Counted from the stretch's first letter, positions 10,044 through 21,089 are shown. The stretch: DNA of 34,469 nucleotides from Larix sibirica (GCA_004151065.3 NWUY0300015934.1:61057-95525), one strand, 5' to 3'. Numbers and translations: made by a program. The notes: generated by a model from the letters alone, not told the origin.

Positions 10044-10095
10044 AAAATATTGTATACACCTTGTCCGGGTTTACAATATTGTATACACCTTGTCC
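10044..10095 (+). repeat. 29-bp direct duplication
   Basis: AATATTGTATACACCTTGTC occurs twice with starts 29 bp apart, separated by GGGTTTAC-type sequence. The units match over 20 or more bases, so this is a recent local duplication. Confidence 0.9.
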
Positions 10096-10408
10096 TATCT
10101 ATTAATGGCTTCTAATACTGATATTAAAAAAATATTTTGTCCTCGTGACTCTACTATCGTCCCGGACCCCGGCAATAAGACTTCAAATTTCATGGCCAAT
10201 AGCATTTAAAATAAATGAAATTAAGTGTATTATTTATTTAGAAAAATGAATATCGTTTCCTAAAAGTTTGGTTAAATGAAAAAATTTAAAAGTCAAAGGA
10301 TAACTAATTGAAGTCAATAATGAATCGATTACAATGAGTCCTGGCCTTTTAGAGGAACTAATAAGACTCTCAATTTGTGTGGATTATGGGTTTTGTGTTT
10401 GTTAGACT

Positions 10409-10710
10409 TGCATAAGTCTTCACATGGAATCAAACTCTAATTAATTATATTTGTATTTGAATTTTTGATCATTTTCTTTCAGGTCAAGGACCCTATGCAT
10501 AATTGGCTCTTTATGTTTATTGGCATGCATAAGTCATATTACAGAGCTAGCCTCAACGAGTAATCATGGTTTATAGTACAATTTCCAGTACGAATTGTAG
10601 ACCTTACGTTTCATGACGAACAAGCTCTCATATAGACCCAACCTTGGAATCAAATTATGATTTATACCCATGAATCTAAGGGGATCCATGCTCGTATGCA
10701 TCTCAATCTC
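10409..10710 (-). repeat. Dispersed repeat, inverted relative to 19870-20190
   Basis: Read on the opposite strand, this segment matches parts of the duplicated unit at 19.87-20.19 kb (and its twin at 21.1-21.4 kb). The clearest block is AAACTCTAATTAATTATATT near 10431-10450. Weaker matches follow in the same order: ATGCATAATTGGCTC, TTTATAGTACAATTT, AGACCCAACC and AAATTATGATTTAT. This indicates an old dispersed repeat family of unknown type. Confidence 0.6.
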
Positions 10711-11688
10711 CATAGAATTTTATATGGACCTGACCCTCTATATAACCGCAATTTGAAGTGACATGGCAATAGTGAGTAGCTATAACCTCGCATCGATCGC
10801 ATTGGTGATGTCATCATGGATGACAGTTTGTTAGGTCCATATGTGAACTCGTGCAACTTAAGAGATACAAGGAATTAAATACCTTTGATATGTGAACTTG
10901 AGAGGATTGTGAAATATTATAAAATTGTGCATTTTGTCCTTCCAAAAAGTCATGCAAGAAGAGTTACACAAATGCCTAGCTTTGCATATCTTCACAAGAT
11001 CAAAAATTATAAAGTACAATTAATCCTAAGGTTGTGTTTGTACAATAATTTCTATAAGTCTGAGAAAACTTGAAGCTTAATATCTAATTGAGTTCATAGA
11101 CTTGAGAGTGATATTAAATAGTAATATTCCAACATTGGGTCTACAAACACAATTTGGCAGGTCAAGAAACTTTAGATGTGAAATTTAAGGGCTCATGGAC
11201 CACAAATTTTTCTACATTTTCTTTTAATGGCAATTCACATCCAACCCTTAGTACTTTAATTTTGGCATTCAAGCATCCAATGCATGCTAGCTCGAGGTGG
11301 CCTCCACATAGTATGTTGAGTTATAATTTGTTGACATCAATATGGTGACACAACGAGATATGATTACCCTGAACCCCAATGGTGGTGATGACTTCACCAT
11401 GAATGACACAATGCACGAGTAAACTTCAACATTGATGAGTGTACCAATAAGAAAAGACATTTAAATATTCTCAAAGTGTTTTGAAGAGTCCTATTAATTT
11501 TATGGGTTTGGAGGACAATGAAATATTCCTTTCATGTTTTTCTATGTGGACAAGGCTTCTTCAAACTCAATGCCATTAGATTTAATGAACTTTTCAAGCC
11601 CACTTGCTCACACATATTTCAATCCTTATATTGTTTGACTTGTCGAAGTTTCTCTACATATGTGATGACCCATCTAATAAGGGTTTAT

Positions 11689-11705
11689 AATTATTCAATC
11701 TATGT
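11689..11705 (+). repeat. Target-site duplication of LINE-A, left copy
   Basis: AATTATTCAATCTATGT is repeated perfectly at 18281-18297, immediately after the LINE-A poly(A). The leading A residues overlap the A tail, so the exact length (15-17 bp) is ambiguous by two bases. Confidence 0.93.
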
Positions 11706-12048
11706 TGGATATTGACGTAAGTGAAAAAGGGAGGAGGTTTCGAAGCTTGAGGGGTAGGGTTCATGGTGGTTCCTGCGTCCATGGCGGTCGTTCGGGGGTC
11801 GTCTAAAATGGTGAAGACTTCTTTACTTGCATTCAGCCCTTGTTCTTATCTAGTATTTGTTTTTTAGTTGTGTCTCTACAGTATCCCAGTCCCCTGTCGC
11901 CCTGTTGGGAGGTCAATTGCAGGTTTGGAGTCCGCCCCCCCCTCGGGAGGCTAGTACCAACCAAGTTATCAAAGTGGGAAGGTTTCTTTATTCATAAATC
12001 CTACAACCATCCCTGTTTTTTCTGCGTTTTACAAGGGTCATTGTACTT

Positions 12049-13815
12049 GTGTCGAAACTTCTACAAGGTTTTGAGGTGCATTGGTCCCGGGGGTTGACTC
12101 TTGGGGTTAGTGTTCTGCCTGCTTGGTTCTTTGGCTCTGTTTTCTCGATGGGATCGGTCTCGGTATCTCTGGTGACGATGAGGGTTAACCCTAAGGAAAA
12201 TGTGGTTTTCATGTCGCCCTTATCTCGGCCGACGGGATTGAACAAGACACCTGTGAACTCTGGGGGTTCCTTGCCGGTAACGAGTGGCTCGGGAGGAGCA
12301 ACACGCTCTTCTCAATTACCTCTGGATGCTCAGTTGTTGTCGGAACCCTTCCCGGAGGGCACTCGCAAGACTAATCGAAGGCTGAAGGGGAATTTAAAGG
12401 TTGAACATGCCTCGAAGGTGCATGCAAGTTGTACTCTGGGTTGGGACATTACTATGGATATGGTCTCAAGCTTGGATTCTCGGGCTTTGGTGGGTAGAAT
12501 GGAATATGCTCATCTAAGCAGGGGCAAGATTGTGGAATGGATAATGCGGGCTTGGAAGCCGATCATTCACTACGTCCCTCGTGTGATTATGCTCGAGAAG
12601 GGCTAGATTTATTTTCACTTTTTGTCTGAAGACTCGCTACGACTCATTCATGAGAGGTTCTAGGTGTTGGGGGTCGTCTCACTGGTTTTGTTAAGGTGAC
12701 ACCCTGCGTTCGACCCGTGCAGAGAAAATTTTTCCAAGCGACACCTTTGGGATCGGTTCCCTGACTTTCCATTGGTATGTTGGAGCTTCCAAGCCTTCAT
12801 GGGGGTAGAAAACTCATTTGGACGTTTCATTCTTATGGAAGAAGGCACTCTTTTGGCCTCGGAAAGGGTTTGCCCGAAGGTTCTCATCGAAGTTGATGTT
12901 TCAACAGGATACCCGGCGGAGGTGGAGGTCAACTGGGAACATGGATTTTTCATTCAACAGTTGGACTACTGGCGTATTCCTTTTCGGTGCTTCTCATGTC
13001 GTCGCTCGGGCCACCTTAGTAAGGATTGTCATGCTTTTCGGGACAAGGGTTCATGCCACTTTGAGGAGAAAGGATGCTCCGAGGACCTAGAACAGTTCAC
13101 TCTCCCCATCCCTTTCGATGAAGACTCGGCGTTGGAATGCATTAGTAAGCTAAAACCCTTTGTCCCTCTTTTATTAAAATCAATCTCGATGGATGATTTT
13201 TTCGAAACGCTCAGTTTTGGTGAGAAATCTATGCAGTCATGGGTGCCTCCCCCTATCTTACAGCCTCGAGCACTTTTCCAGTCCCGGGGGGGTACGGGCT
13301 TCGGTTGGGAAAGGACATAGTCCTTCTGGTGCTAATGAACCGGTGGGGGATCATGGGGTTTTGGATATATTGCTTACCCCTAGCTCCCTTCAGGACGGGG
13401 AAGAAGTTGCATTGCATTCTGCTTTGGGGGAACCTGGGTTTTCGACAGGTGGGGAGGGGATGGTACCATCTTTTTCATCTCCTATTATCTTTGGGTCCAT
13501 GGAATCGGCGGAACAACTAACACCTGAACCTGACATGGTCCCCATTCCTGTGTTTGGCGGACAGAGTGCGGTAGGGGATGGGGGCTCGGGTCCCCCCCTG
13601 GGGGCTATAAACGGCTCTAATGTAATTGTCCAAGGGAAGTGCAGCGAAAATTCAAGGATGTTTACCGCGGGGGGGATGGGCACACAAAATGGGTCAATCC
13701 AAAGTTATCTTCAGCTACGGGCATATCTAAGGCTTTGTCTCCTGGTCTATCTAATGGTGATCTAATGGGTCACTTAGAGCAGTTTCTGGCCCCTCCGGTG
13801 TTCCTTAATGATCCT
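12049..13815 (+). pseudogene. LINE-A ORF1: DUF4283 + CCHC zinc-knuckle protein, broken
   Basis: ORF1 of plant L1 elements encodes an RNA-binding protein of the retrotransposition particle. In one frame from 12049 there is a Ser/Gly-rich N-terminal part (two plausible ATG codons at 12148 and 12178). DUF4283 follows, from about 12472 (SRALVGRMEY) through SFGRFILMEEG. Then comes the zinc knuckle CFSCRRSGHLSKDC at 12988-13029 with all four ligands in CX2CX4HX4C spacing. Three stops lie in that frame: TAG 12604, TAG 12661 and TGA 12697. The last two, and probably the first, sit where relatives have Trp. After the knuckle the frame shifts, probably at the G run near 13287, and again at the G run near 13668. 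The C-terminal third is Gly/Ser/Pro-rich. The true start is uncertain because the open frame has a GTG at its 5' edge. Confidence 0.85.
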
Positions 13816-13819
13816 ATCA

Positions 13820-16800
13820 TCCTTCAACGTGAGGGGGCTAGGCATCCTTCCCAAAAAGGTGGTTGTTCGACGTTTCTTAAACACTGTTTAGCCTTCTGTT
13901 CTTTTTCTACAAGAGACCATGCATTCGGGGGAGGAAGCCGTTTCCATCTTTTTGGGTATTCGGCCTAATTGGAATTGTTATGCCATTGATTCTCAGGGAT
14001 TGTTTAGGGGGATCTTGGCGGCGTGGGATCCTGCTCAGGCTGATTTGGTGCCCTTTTTTGTTTGTGTAGGAATAGTCCTCATCGGCAAGCTCAGGGGTTT
14101 CGATCAGGAAGTTAATATTCTTAACATATATGGTCCCTATAGGGATCGACAACCTTTTTGGGAGAGTGTTTTTTTCCAGTCGGCTCATGGAGAAGCAGAA
14201 TCTGATCCTTTGTGGAGACTTAAATTTTACTTTATCATCTTGTGAAGTGTGGGGTTCGGGATGGCAAGACGACCCGTTGGCAGGTTTCTTGAAAAGTCAA
14301 TTTGAGGCAGTCGATTTGGTTGATGTCGTTCCTTGTCACTTGATTCCTACCTGGAACAATGGTAGATCGGGGGTCCATGGGCTGGCGAAACGTTTAGATC
14401 GTTTCTTCATTAAAGATGTTTTGTACAATTGTTGTGATCGGTTCCGGTCGTGGAGTGTGGAAACGGGGGTCTCAGACCATAAAGCCATTTGCTTCGAGTT
14501 TGATATGTTGCGCCGGAGATGTTCTTTCCCCTTTAGATTCAATAGTACCTGGTTGGAGGAGAAGGGGTTTTGTGATTTGATTGCTGAGAAATAGAAATCT
14601 ATGCAAGATGATAGGAGCTTATCTCATCTTTTTAACCTAAACAACAAGATGGATATGATTAGGGCTGAAATAAAGCAGTGGGAACGGCTCAAAAAACTGG
14701 CGGACGATAAAGAGTTGAAGGAGATTGATGGGAAGTTGGCGGGCAGGGACATGAAGGTGGGGGGTGTGACTTTTGAAGAAGAATACTGTGAGGAGTTTAG
14801 CTCACTTTACATCCGGAAGAAGACCCTTTTGAGTCAGTCTGAAAGCACCCCGCGCCTTAAGAGTAGAGCACTATGGCTAGCCAACGGTGACAATAACACA
14901 AATTTTTTCCACAATTATGCCAATATGCGTCGAATTAAAAACTGCATATGGGAGATTAAAGGGGCAGATGGCACCTTTCGTTCTGAGCAGGGGTACATTC
15001 AAGATGCCACGGAGGTTTATTTTAAGGATGCTTATAAGCAAGAACATGTCAATAATTTGGCCGAACAGTTGAACATTATCAAGCTCTTTCCTCATTTCGT
15101 CGGTACCGAGGAGGGCCTGAGAGTGGACACGCTGGTTACTTTGGAGGAAGTTAAGAAGACTCTTAGCTCTCTTGTCAGGGAGAAAATCCCAGGCCCTGAT
15201 GGCTGGACGGTAGAGTTTTTTACGCATTTTTTTTATTTCATGGGTGTGGACATCCTAAGGGTTGTAGAGGAGTCGCAGAGGAAGGCATTTGTGCCAAAGA
15301 AACTTAATAGCACTTATATAGCTCTGATTCCCAAATTGGATAGGTTGGATGGCTTCTCGGACTATCGGTCGATATCTCTATGCAATATCTTGTATAAACT
15401 GGTTTCAAAGATTATAGCTTGCAAAATTAAACCTTATTTGGCAAAATTTATCACGATGGAGCAGTTTGGGTTTCTTTTCAACAAGCAGATTCTGGATGCC
15501 ATCGGTGTCGCTCAGGAGTGCCTTCATTCGGTCAAGATTAAGAATCTCAGTGCATTCATCCTTAAATTGGATTTGGTGAAAGCCTATGATATGATGGATT
15601 GGTCTTTTATCCGGCTCATTCTTCTGCAGATTGGGCTTCCACTCCATACGGTTCAGTGGATTATCTCTTGCATCTCTTCTACTACCTTTGGAGTTCTGGT
15701 GAATGGCGAGCCCACTGGAATGTTCTCTTGTAATCAGGGCATCCGACAGGGTTGCCCCCTATCTCCTCTGCTCTTCATCCTGACGATCGATGGGCTCAGC
15801 AGGATGATTCATGAAGCTAAGGAATATGGCAGGTTAAAAGGGGTAAGGATGTCTCGAGTATTGTCTATTACTCACTTGATTTTTGTGGATGACATCATGA
15901 TTTTTGGTGTAGCTTCAGTTAACGAATGGTTAATTTATAAGGATATATTTGCTACCTTTTGTCTGGCTTCGGGTATGTCAATCAGTGTGGGGAAATCTAC
16001 GTTCCTTTTCAATATAGTGGAAGAATCGGTTATAAATGACCTGAAAGATATTTTCCCTTATTCCTTCTCAGCGCTGGATGCGGGGATGAAGTATCTTTGA
16101 TACTTCCTGAAACCAAATTGCTACAAAATAGCGGACTGGGTTTGGCTGTTACAGAAGGTTGACAGGAGGCTGCAAGTTTGGGCTACACGTTGGTTATCCA
16201 TAGGAGGGAGATTGACTCTTTCCCAGTTGGTGATCCAGGGCATTCCCATCTATTGGTTTGGTCTGCAAAATCTCTCGGTCGCGATCATATATGGTATCTG
16301 AAGCAGATTGTTTAGATTCATTTAGTCAGGAAAACCGACGATCAGGAAGTGGCACCTAAGTTCTTGGCAGAGCTTGTGTTGGCCAAAATCTCTTGGAGGG
16401 TGGGGGATTTGTAACCTGGAATGGTTCAATGAAGAAATGCTCACGAAGTCTGACGGATGAAGGTTTATGGAGTAGGGTAATTTGGGTCAAATATCTGAGA
16501 ACTTATAACTACATACAGTGGCTAATAAATTATCAGCACTGTTCGTCGAGGGTTTCAACGATGTGGAATTGTATTTATAACACCCTTGGTAACCTCAAAC
16601 CGTGGTTAAAATGGAGAATTGGGAATGGTTCTGATCTATTTGTTGGAGTGGACCCTTTCATTGGGGATGAAGGGGGTTACAGGTTTAATGCTGCTTTCAT
16701 CAATGAGTTATGTGACAGACGACTGGTGGTCCTTTCTTAGTTTTACAAAGGCAATAGTATAGTCCCTCATGATCGTTGTCTTTCAGCGACAGACTTGAAT

Positions 16801-17902
16801 CTCCCACTTCGGTGGCATTCGGCTTGAGAGTCTTACGTTTCCAGGCTCGCTTTTGTTGGGAATGAGCTTCACAATTCGGCAGACAGATTAATGTGGGACG
16901 GCCCTGGCTCCAAAGGGATTTTGTTTGTTTCGATAGTCTACAACATGTTGGCTTCTTTGAATTCAAATCCCCTGATCTTGAGTTGGTGATACAATAGGAT
17001 ATCGAGTTGGAAAATCCCGCTTAAACATAAATGTTTTCTATGGCTCTACTTTCAGAATAAAATTCTTACTTGGGCTAATATCCAGAAACGGGGTTTGTTC
17101 GGGCCGGGTATGTGCATCCTGTGCAGAAAAGCGGAAGAGGACTATCACCACCTTTTTTTTCAATGCAGATACATGCGTGCAGTGTGGCAGGTCATCCAGG
17201 GCTGGTACAATGGACCGGATCTTTGGTCAGGGAATGATCTTTTGGAGAGTTTAATGTCCTAGTTTGAGAAATTTGGGAACCAAAGTAGTCTGCCACTCTT
17301 CCTTATTATTGGCATATGGTATGCCCGGAACCTCGGCATTTTCGAAGATGCGCTACCTCCGATCGAGACAACGGCCAAGAAAGTTATTTATCACTAGAAG
17401 GGTCAACCAAACCAGCAAAGCTTTGATAAGGTACGTCAGGTCTCCTACCCGGTTCTCGAAGAAGGGAGGATTTATGGTTTTTTTTATGGCGCCTCTCAGC
17501 TTGGGATATGTGGTGTTGGGATCTTGTTCCACTTGTGTAGGAGCCATTGTATTAAGATTACAGTTGGCCTTGGTCGAGGCAATGGCCTGAAAGCAGAGTT
17601 ACTGGCATTGAGAATTTTATTATGGTTTGCTCGTAGAAGGGGCTACAAATCTCTCAACATATTTTGGTGACTCACAAGTGATTGTTAATTGGTACAATGG
17701 CAAGCATTTGATCAGCGATATTCTTTTGGTGCACTGGATGGTGGAAATTCGTAGCATTAGCAACTATTTTGACGAAATTTCTTGCCAGCATATTTACAGG
17801 GAAGCCAATCGGGAAGCGGATAATCTCTCCAAATTGGCGTTGGGTCCTATTGATGGTTTCTTGCGATACAATGAACTGATTGACGAGGTTGAGATTGATT
17901 GA
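13820..17902 (+). pseudogene. LINE-A ORF2: endonuclease-reverse transcriptase-RNase H, broken
   Basis: ORF2 nicks the target and copies the RNA into it. The AP-type endonuclease starts at 13820 with FNVRGLG (relatives have WNxRGLG), then LFLQET, CGDLNFT, KRLDRFF and SDHKAI, so the key N, E, D and SDH residues are present. A TAG at 13889 and a frameshift in the T run near 14172-14180 break it, and a TAG at 14592 separates it from the reverse transcriptase. RT motifs are PGPDGW, motif A KLDLVKAYD (15561), motif B QGCPLSPLLF (15745) and motif C FVDD (15882-15893). TGA at 16098 replaces a Gly in YL-G-YFLKP. TAG at 16323 sits at the Trp of FIW-SGK. zf-RVT (CILCRKAEEDYHHLFFQC) is near 17112-17172, and another TAG lies at 17260. 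RNase H runs from about 17473 to 17860 with GDSQVIVNW and REANREADNLSK, but its first catalytic Asp (FFDGA in relatives) is Tyr. Confidence 0.92.
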
Positions 17903-18280
17903 GGTAACATCAAAATCTTCTGAAGCGACAACGATAGGGTTCATCTGGCTTGTCTTCTGTCAATAGTCTTTTTTTCATTTTGGTTTGTACAAACTGAATC
18001 ATCCATGCTTCAAGAGGGTGGATCAACATATAGCCACTATACGTTTTTAAGTTGCTCCTAAGCTTCTCTGTTACGTTTATATTTGTTGGATGCCTACGGG
18101 AGATAAAACTGCAAAAAAGCATAACATGTGTTAAATGCTATATGAGTTATGGGTTTTTCTTGTGAACATTCAAGAGGCAATCTGCTTAGAAGTCTTATGT
18201 TTTTATTTTATGATTATCTGGATGTAACCTGGTATTTCTCTCATAATACAAAGTTACATATTTTTCTTTATGGAAAAAAA

Positions 18281-18297
18281 AATTATTCAATCTATGT
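18281..18297 (+). repeat. Target-site duplication of LINE-A, right copy
   Basis: Identical to 11689-11705 over all 17 bases and directly downstream of the A run. Flanking host DNA then continues. Confidence 0.93.
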
Positions 18298-18448
18298 CAA
18301 GGCACACAATTATGTTGCTTATGTTCAACATACTACACAACTTCTCTCACTAACCTAACCCCTAACTTCGATTGATTTTATACCACTTCAAGGCCACACG
18401 AAAGGAAAGGAACTCATATGAAAGAAGTGGCGTACCAATAGTAAAAGG

Positions 18449-18610
18449 CCACATGGTACCAAGCTCCCGTATGGCTGGAGTATTTATAGCAATTAAGGGT
18501 TTCTACTATGCATCATAGGTGAACAATAATGTTGGCGAGTAAAAACGAGAGCTATATAAGGACACATGGCAAGAGTAAAAATGGGCATGTCATTTTGAAA
18601 TGACAACATG
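18449..18610 (+). repeat. Diverged direct repeat, copy 1 (partner 19192-19350)
   Basis: Shared blocks in the same order are CATGG(Y)A(C)CAAGCTCCC, GTGAAYAATAATRTTG, CATATGGCAAGAG or CACATGGCAAGAG, and CATTTTGAAATG or CATTTTGATGCC. Spacing is about 740 bp. Type unknown. Confidence 0.6.
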
Positions 18611-19191
18611 GTAGGTATGTGTTATACATGGATCAACTAGAGCGAGTCAAATGGTAGAGTTGATGTCAAAAAGGAAGCCACTATCATGTACTCAACCTAG
18701 TTAGAGGAAGTTAGAGGAAGCCACATCTATACATGATGTGAACATATAATTACTAAGAAGATAAGTGGTAGTACCATAAGGTATCATGTTGCACTACTCG
18801 TCATCTAAGAAGATAAGTTGAACCCCTTTTCATTTTCACAAAATTCTCTAATTCTTTTGAAGAGATAGACTTGAAAAGGATTTAAATGAGTATTATTAAT
18901 ATTTTAATTGTAGAGGATCGCACGGAATTATGCCCTTCGTGTTCTTCAACTTGTAGGATTCTTTCTCCAAACTCAACACTAGATTTAAAAGTATTTATGA
19001 TGAGCTTGGTGTATTGGAGGCCTCGCGCTTTTAGTGTGTGTAACCCTTCAAATGAATTAGATGAGGATTATATAATATTTTGGGTTCGGGACAAGGTCAT
19101 ATGGATTTAAGGAACTAAACAAATAAAATGTATGGACACTAAAATCCTCCCCAAGGTACATGATTGTGACACATGGTCTAAATTTAGAATA

Positions 19192-19350
19192 TCCATGTGG
19201 CATCAAGCTCCCACGTCAATAGAGTCTTCATATTGATAAAGAGACGTCATGTGTGTAACATATGTGAATAATATTGTTAACTAGGATATATGGGGAGAAG
19301 TACAAAAACATATGGCAAGAGCAAGATGTAACATCATTTTGATGCCATGA
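19192..19350 (+). repeat. Diverged direct repeat, copy 2 (partner 18449-18610)
   Basis: The right-hand copy starts around CATGTGGCATCAAGCTCCC and ends around CATTTTGATGCC, with several substitutions and indels relative to copy 1. Confidence 0.6.
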
Positions 19351-19829
19351 ATAGGGTTAGCTTGAGAGACATATCTACCAATCATATTCCTCCACGTGTT
19401 GGTGCTAGCATCATCATGTCATTTAACAATTCCACAATGGTAGATAGACTACCACATCCCCATGATGACATAAAAGAAAGTTTAGTCGTTAAATCACATG
19501 GAGACCACTAAGAGTGGCACATGCCATTGGTATAAATTGGGTACTTAAGTGTTATAAAGTGTGGTTATATAAAGCATTGGGTTACATAGCAAGTTTTTTT
19601 CTCACAGGGAAATATGCCAACATCTGCTATTCTGAAGAATCAAGTTATGGTCTAAATTACATAATCCACTCAATCATTACATAGTCAATACATAGGGGCT
19701 CAACAAGAGCATCATGTCACTTACAAGAATTGAACCTGGGTGGGGAGGGTAACAATCATTCCTCCCAACCACCCAAGCTACATCCAATGGACGAGTAAAG
19801 TTTTAAATCCTTATTAAAAAGATAGAGAA

Positions 19830-19830
19830 N
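19830..19830. other. Single ambiguous base N (junction)
   Basis: A lone N preceded by an A-rich tail (AAAGATAGAGAA) and followed by ATTCCTCCCAACCACCC. The same CTCCCAACCACCC sequence follows the second N at 21089. Single Ns at repeat boundaries look like contig joins, not miscalled bases. Confidence 0.7.
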
Positions 19831-19834
19831 ATTC

Positions 19835-20616
19835 CTCCCAACCACCCAAGCTACATTCAGTGGATCGAGTCACATAACAAATTATGCAAGTTGAGATGTA
19901 AAAGACCCCAAATCTTCTCATATTCAAAGACCCAAAATCATAATTTATTTTGATTTAATTATAAGTTTGGGTTTGTATGAGTGTGCATCATGGAACATAG
20001 GTGTAGAATCCATTCGGAGTTTGGACCAAAAAATGTACTATAGAAGAGGATTAATTCTTAAGGTTGGGTTTGTAACACTATTTGTGGATGTCATGTAACA
20101 TAAGGAGCCAATTTTGCATGGGTTTTTTACCTTGAAGGTCTTATCAAATATAATTAATTAGAGTTTGGGTCCATGTGGATACTTAATGCAAGTTTGAGGA
20201 ACACGAAGTCCAAGATCCCCGGTCCTATGGTCCTAGAGGTCCCATAAAGTATATTCCAATGTTTTTTTTTTTAATTATGACCTTCCATGCTTAGTTGATT
20301 TTCAAAAAGCAAACCTTTTAAGACCTAGTGTAGCCCCACCTCTCATGTAGAGTCGTGCTTTGTGGAGGTCATCATCCATATGTGGTAATACTTGATTATG
20401 CCAAAATCTGCATTGTCATTATTGACATTGTAATTGATGATGTAGTGCACGAGTAGAGTGCCACATAGATTGGCATTATGGGGATTGTTACACTTTGCTT
20501 CTACATATCATGTGGACACTTTGCAGGTCTATGGGGATTCCTCTACCATCATAGATTGGATCAAGGGTACTTGTCAACTTCAGGTTTCCATACTTGATCA
20601 TTGGAAATCTAGGGTT
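19835..20616 (+). repeat. Near-identical direct repeat, copy 1 (1255 bp from copy 2)
   Basis: By eye, 19866-20616 matches 21121-21871 base for base over about 751 bp, including an 11-T run. The first 30 bp (19835-19865) carry a few differences. From 20617 on, the two copies fall to roughly 80% similarity. The unit contains non-coding host sequence up to 20466 and then the 5' end of a truncated LINE. Confidence 0.93.
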
Positions 20617-21074
20617 CTTCTTTTGCAACAACATTTTATTTAGATACGCTACTTGCACATCCCCGGGAATTACAATCAATGTGTTGACCTCCTCTCAAAG
20701 AAGGGGTTGACTCTTGCAGAAGGCATGATTAAATCCTGTAGATTTTTTGCAGGACAATTGGTAGAGGAACGCTCCTTCATGATCTATTAAGGAGCCTTTT
20801 TTGGTCTTTTTTGTGTAACACTCCTTTCGATTTGATATAGGAGAATGATCTTTTTGTATATTTTTGGGAACAATATAATTGCATGTTAAAAGTCTACTCG
20901 ATATACAGTTTATAGGTCGGAATAGGTGTGACTACTTGGTCCATATTAGATTATGATTATTTATATTTGTGATTAAAAATACTCATGAAATTTATCCATA
21001 AGATAGGCTATACTTGTAGTTTCTTTGATTCAAACCATGAATATCAAAAAAATATTTTTCTTTTGGAAAAAAAA
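20467..21074 (+). mobile_element. LINE-D: 5'-truncated LINE 3' end (RNase H tail), chimeric
   Basis: This is the RNase H end of a plant L1 element. ALWGLLHFA, VYGDSSTIIDWIKG and HIPGNYNQCVDLLSKKGL correspond to the middle and C-terminal parts of the domain. A stop follows the HFI residues near 20641. A 3' region follows and ends in TATTTTTCTTTTGG and eight As at 21067-21074. The upstream half (to 20616) is identical to LINE-E, while the downstream half is a clearly different copy. No target duplication is found after the A run: it is followed by GGTTAAGAAATAAA and then N. The structure is probably a chimera of two loci. Confidence 0.8.
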
Positions 21075-21088
21075 GGTTAAGAAATAAA

Positions 21089-21089
21089 N
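21089..21089. other. Single ambiguous base N (junction)
   Basis: The second lone N, 1259 bp after the first. It separates the LINE-D tail from the second copy of the duplicated unit. Confidence 0.7.

Larger units (their letters stand above)
8251..11688. other. AT-rich unassigned DNA with minor repeats
   Basis: No frame longer than 85 residues, and none with a motif I recognise. Small repeats occur: two diverged copies of AACTTTGCTCACAA about 38 bp apart near 8866-8935, and the arrays listed separately. The segment up to 11688 is the left flank of LINE-A; it continues to the right at 18298. Confidence 0.5.
11706..18280 (+). mobile_element. LINE-A: full-length plant L1-type non-LTR retrotransposon
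   Basis: The element is flanked by the 17-bp duplication at 11689-11705 and 18281-18297 and ends in a short A tail (about 18273-18282) after TATTTTTCTTTATGG. It carries a 5' leader of about 0.3 kb, ORF1 with DUF4283 and a zinc knuckle, ORF2 with endonuclease, reverse transcriptase, zf-RVT and RNase H, and a 3' region of about 0.38 kb. At roughly 6.6 kb this is a complete copy for plant L1 elements. GC content is plainly higher than the flanks in the coding part. Both ORFs are interrupted by several stops and frameshifts, so it cannot move by itself. Plant L1 elements insert by target-primed reverse transcription, which fits the tail and duplication. Confidence 0.95.
18298..19829. other. Unassigned intergenic DNA
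   Basis: No coding frame with recognisable motifs. The stretch contains a diverged internal direct repeat (18449-18610 and 19192-19350) and a small GTTAGAGGAA duplication near 18698-18720. At 19768-19795 it carries CCTCCCAACCACCCAAGCTA, which recurs right after each N at 19830 and 21089. Confidence 0.5.

Noticed and set aside
11988-12245. Minus-strand open frames opposite LINE-A ORF1 (also 12660-12953 and 13390-13683)
   Set aside because: Shadows of the higher-GC ORF1 coding strand. The plus strand has the recognisable DUF4283 and zinc knuckle.
20458-20643. Stand-alone RNase H gene at 20458 and 21713
   Set aside because: The frames are the truncated ends of LINE ORF2, with a LINE 3' region and A tail right behind them.
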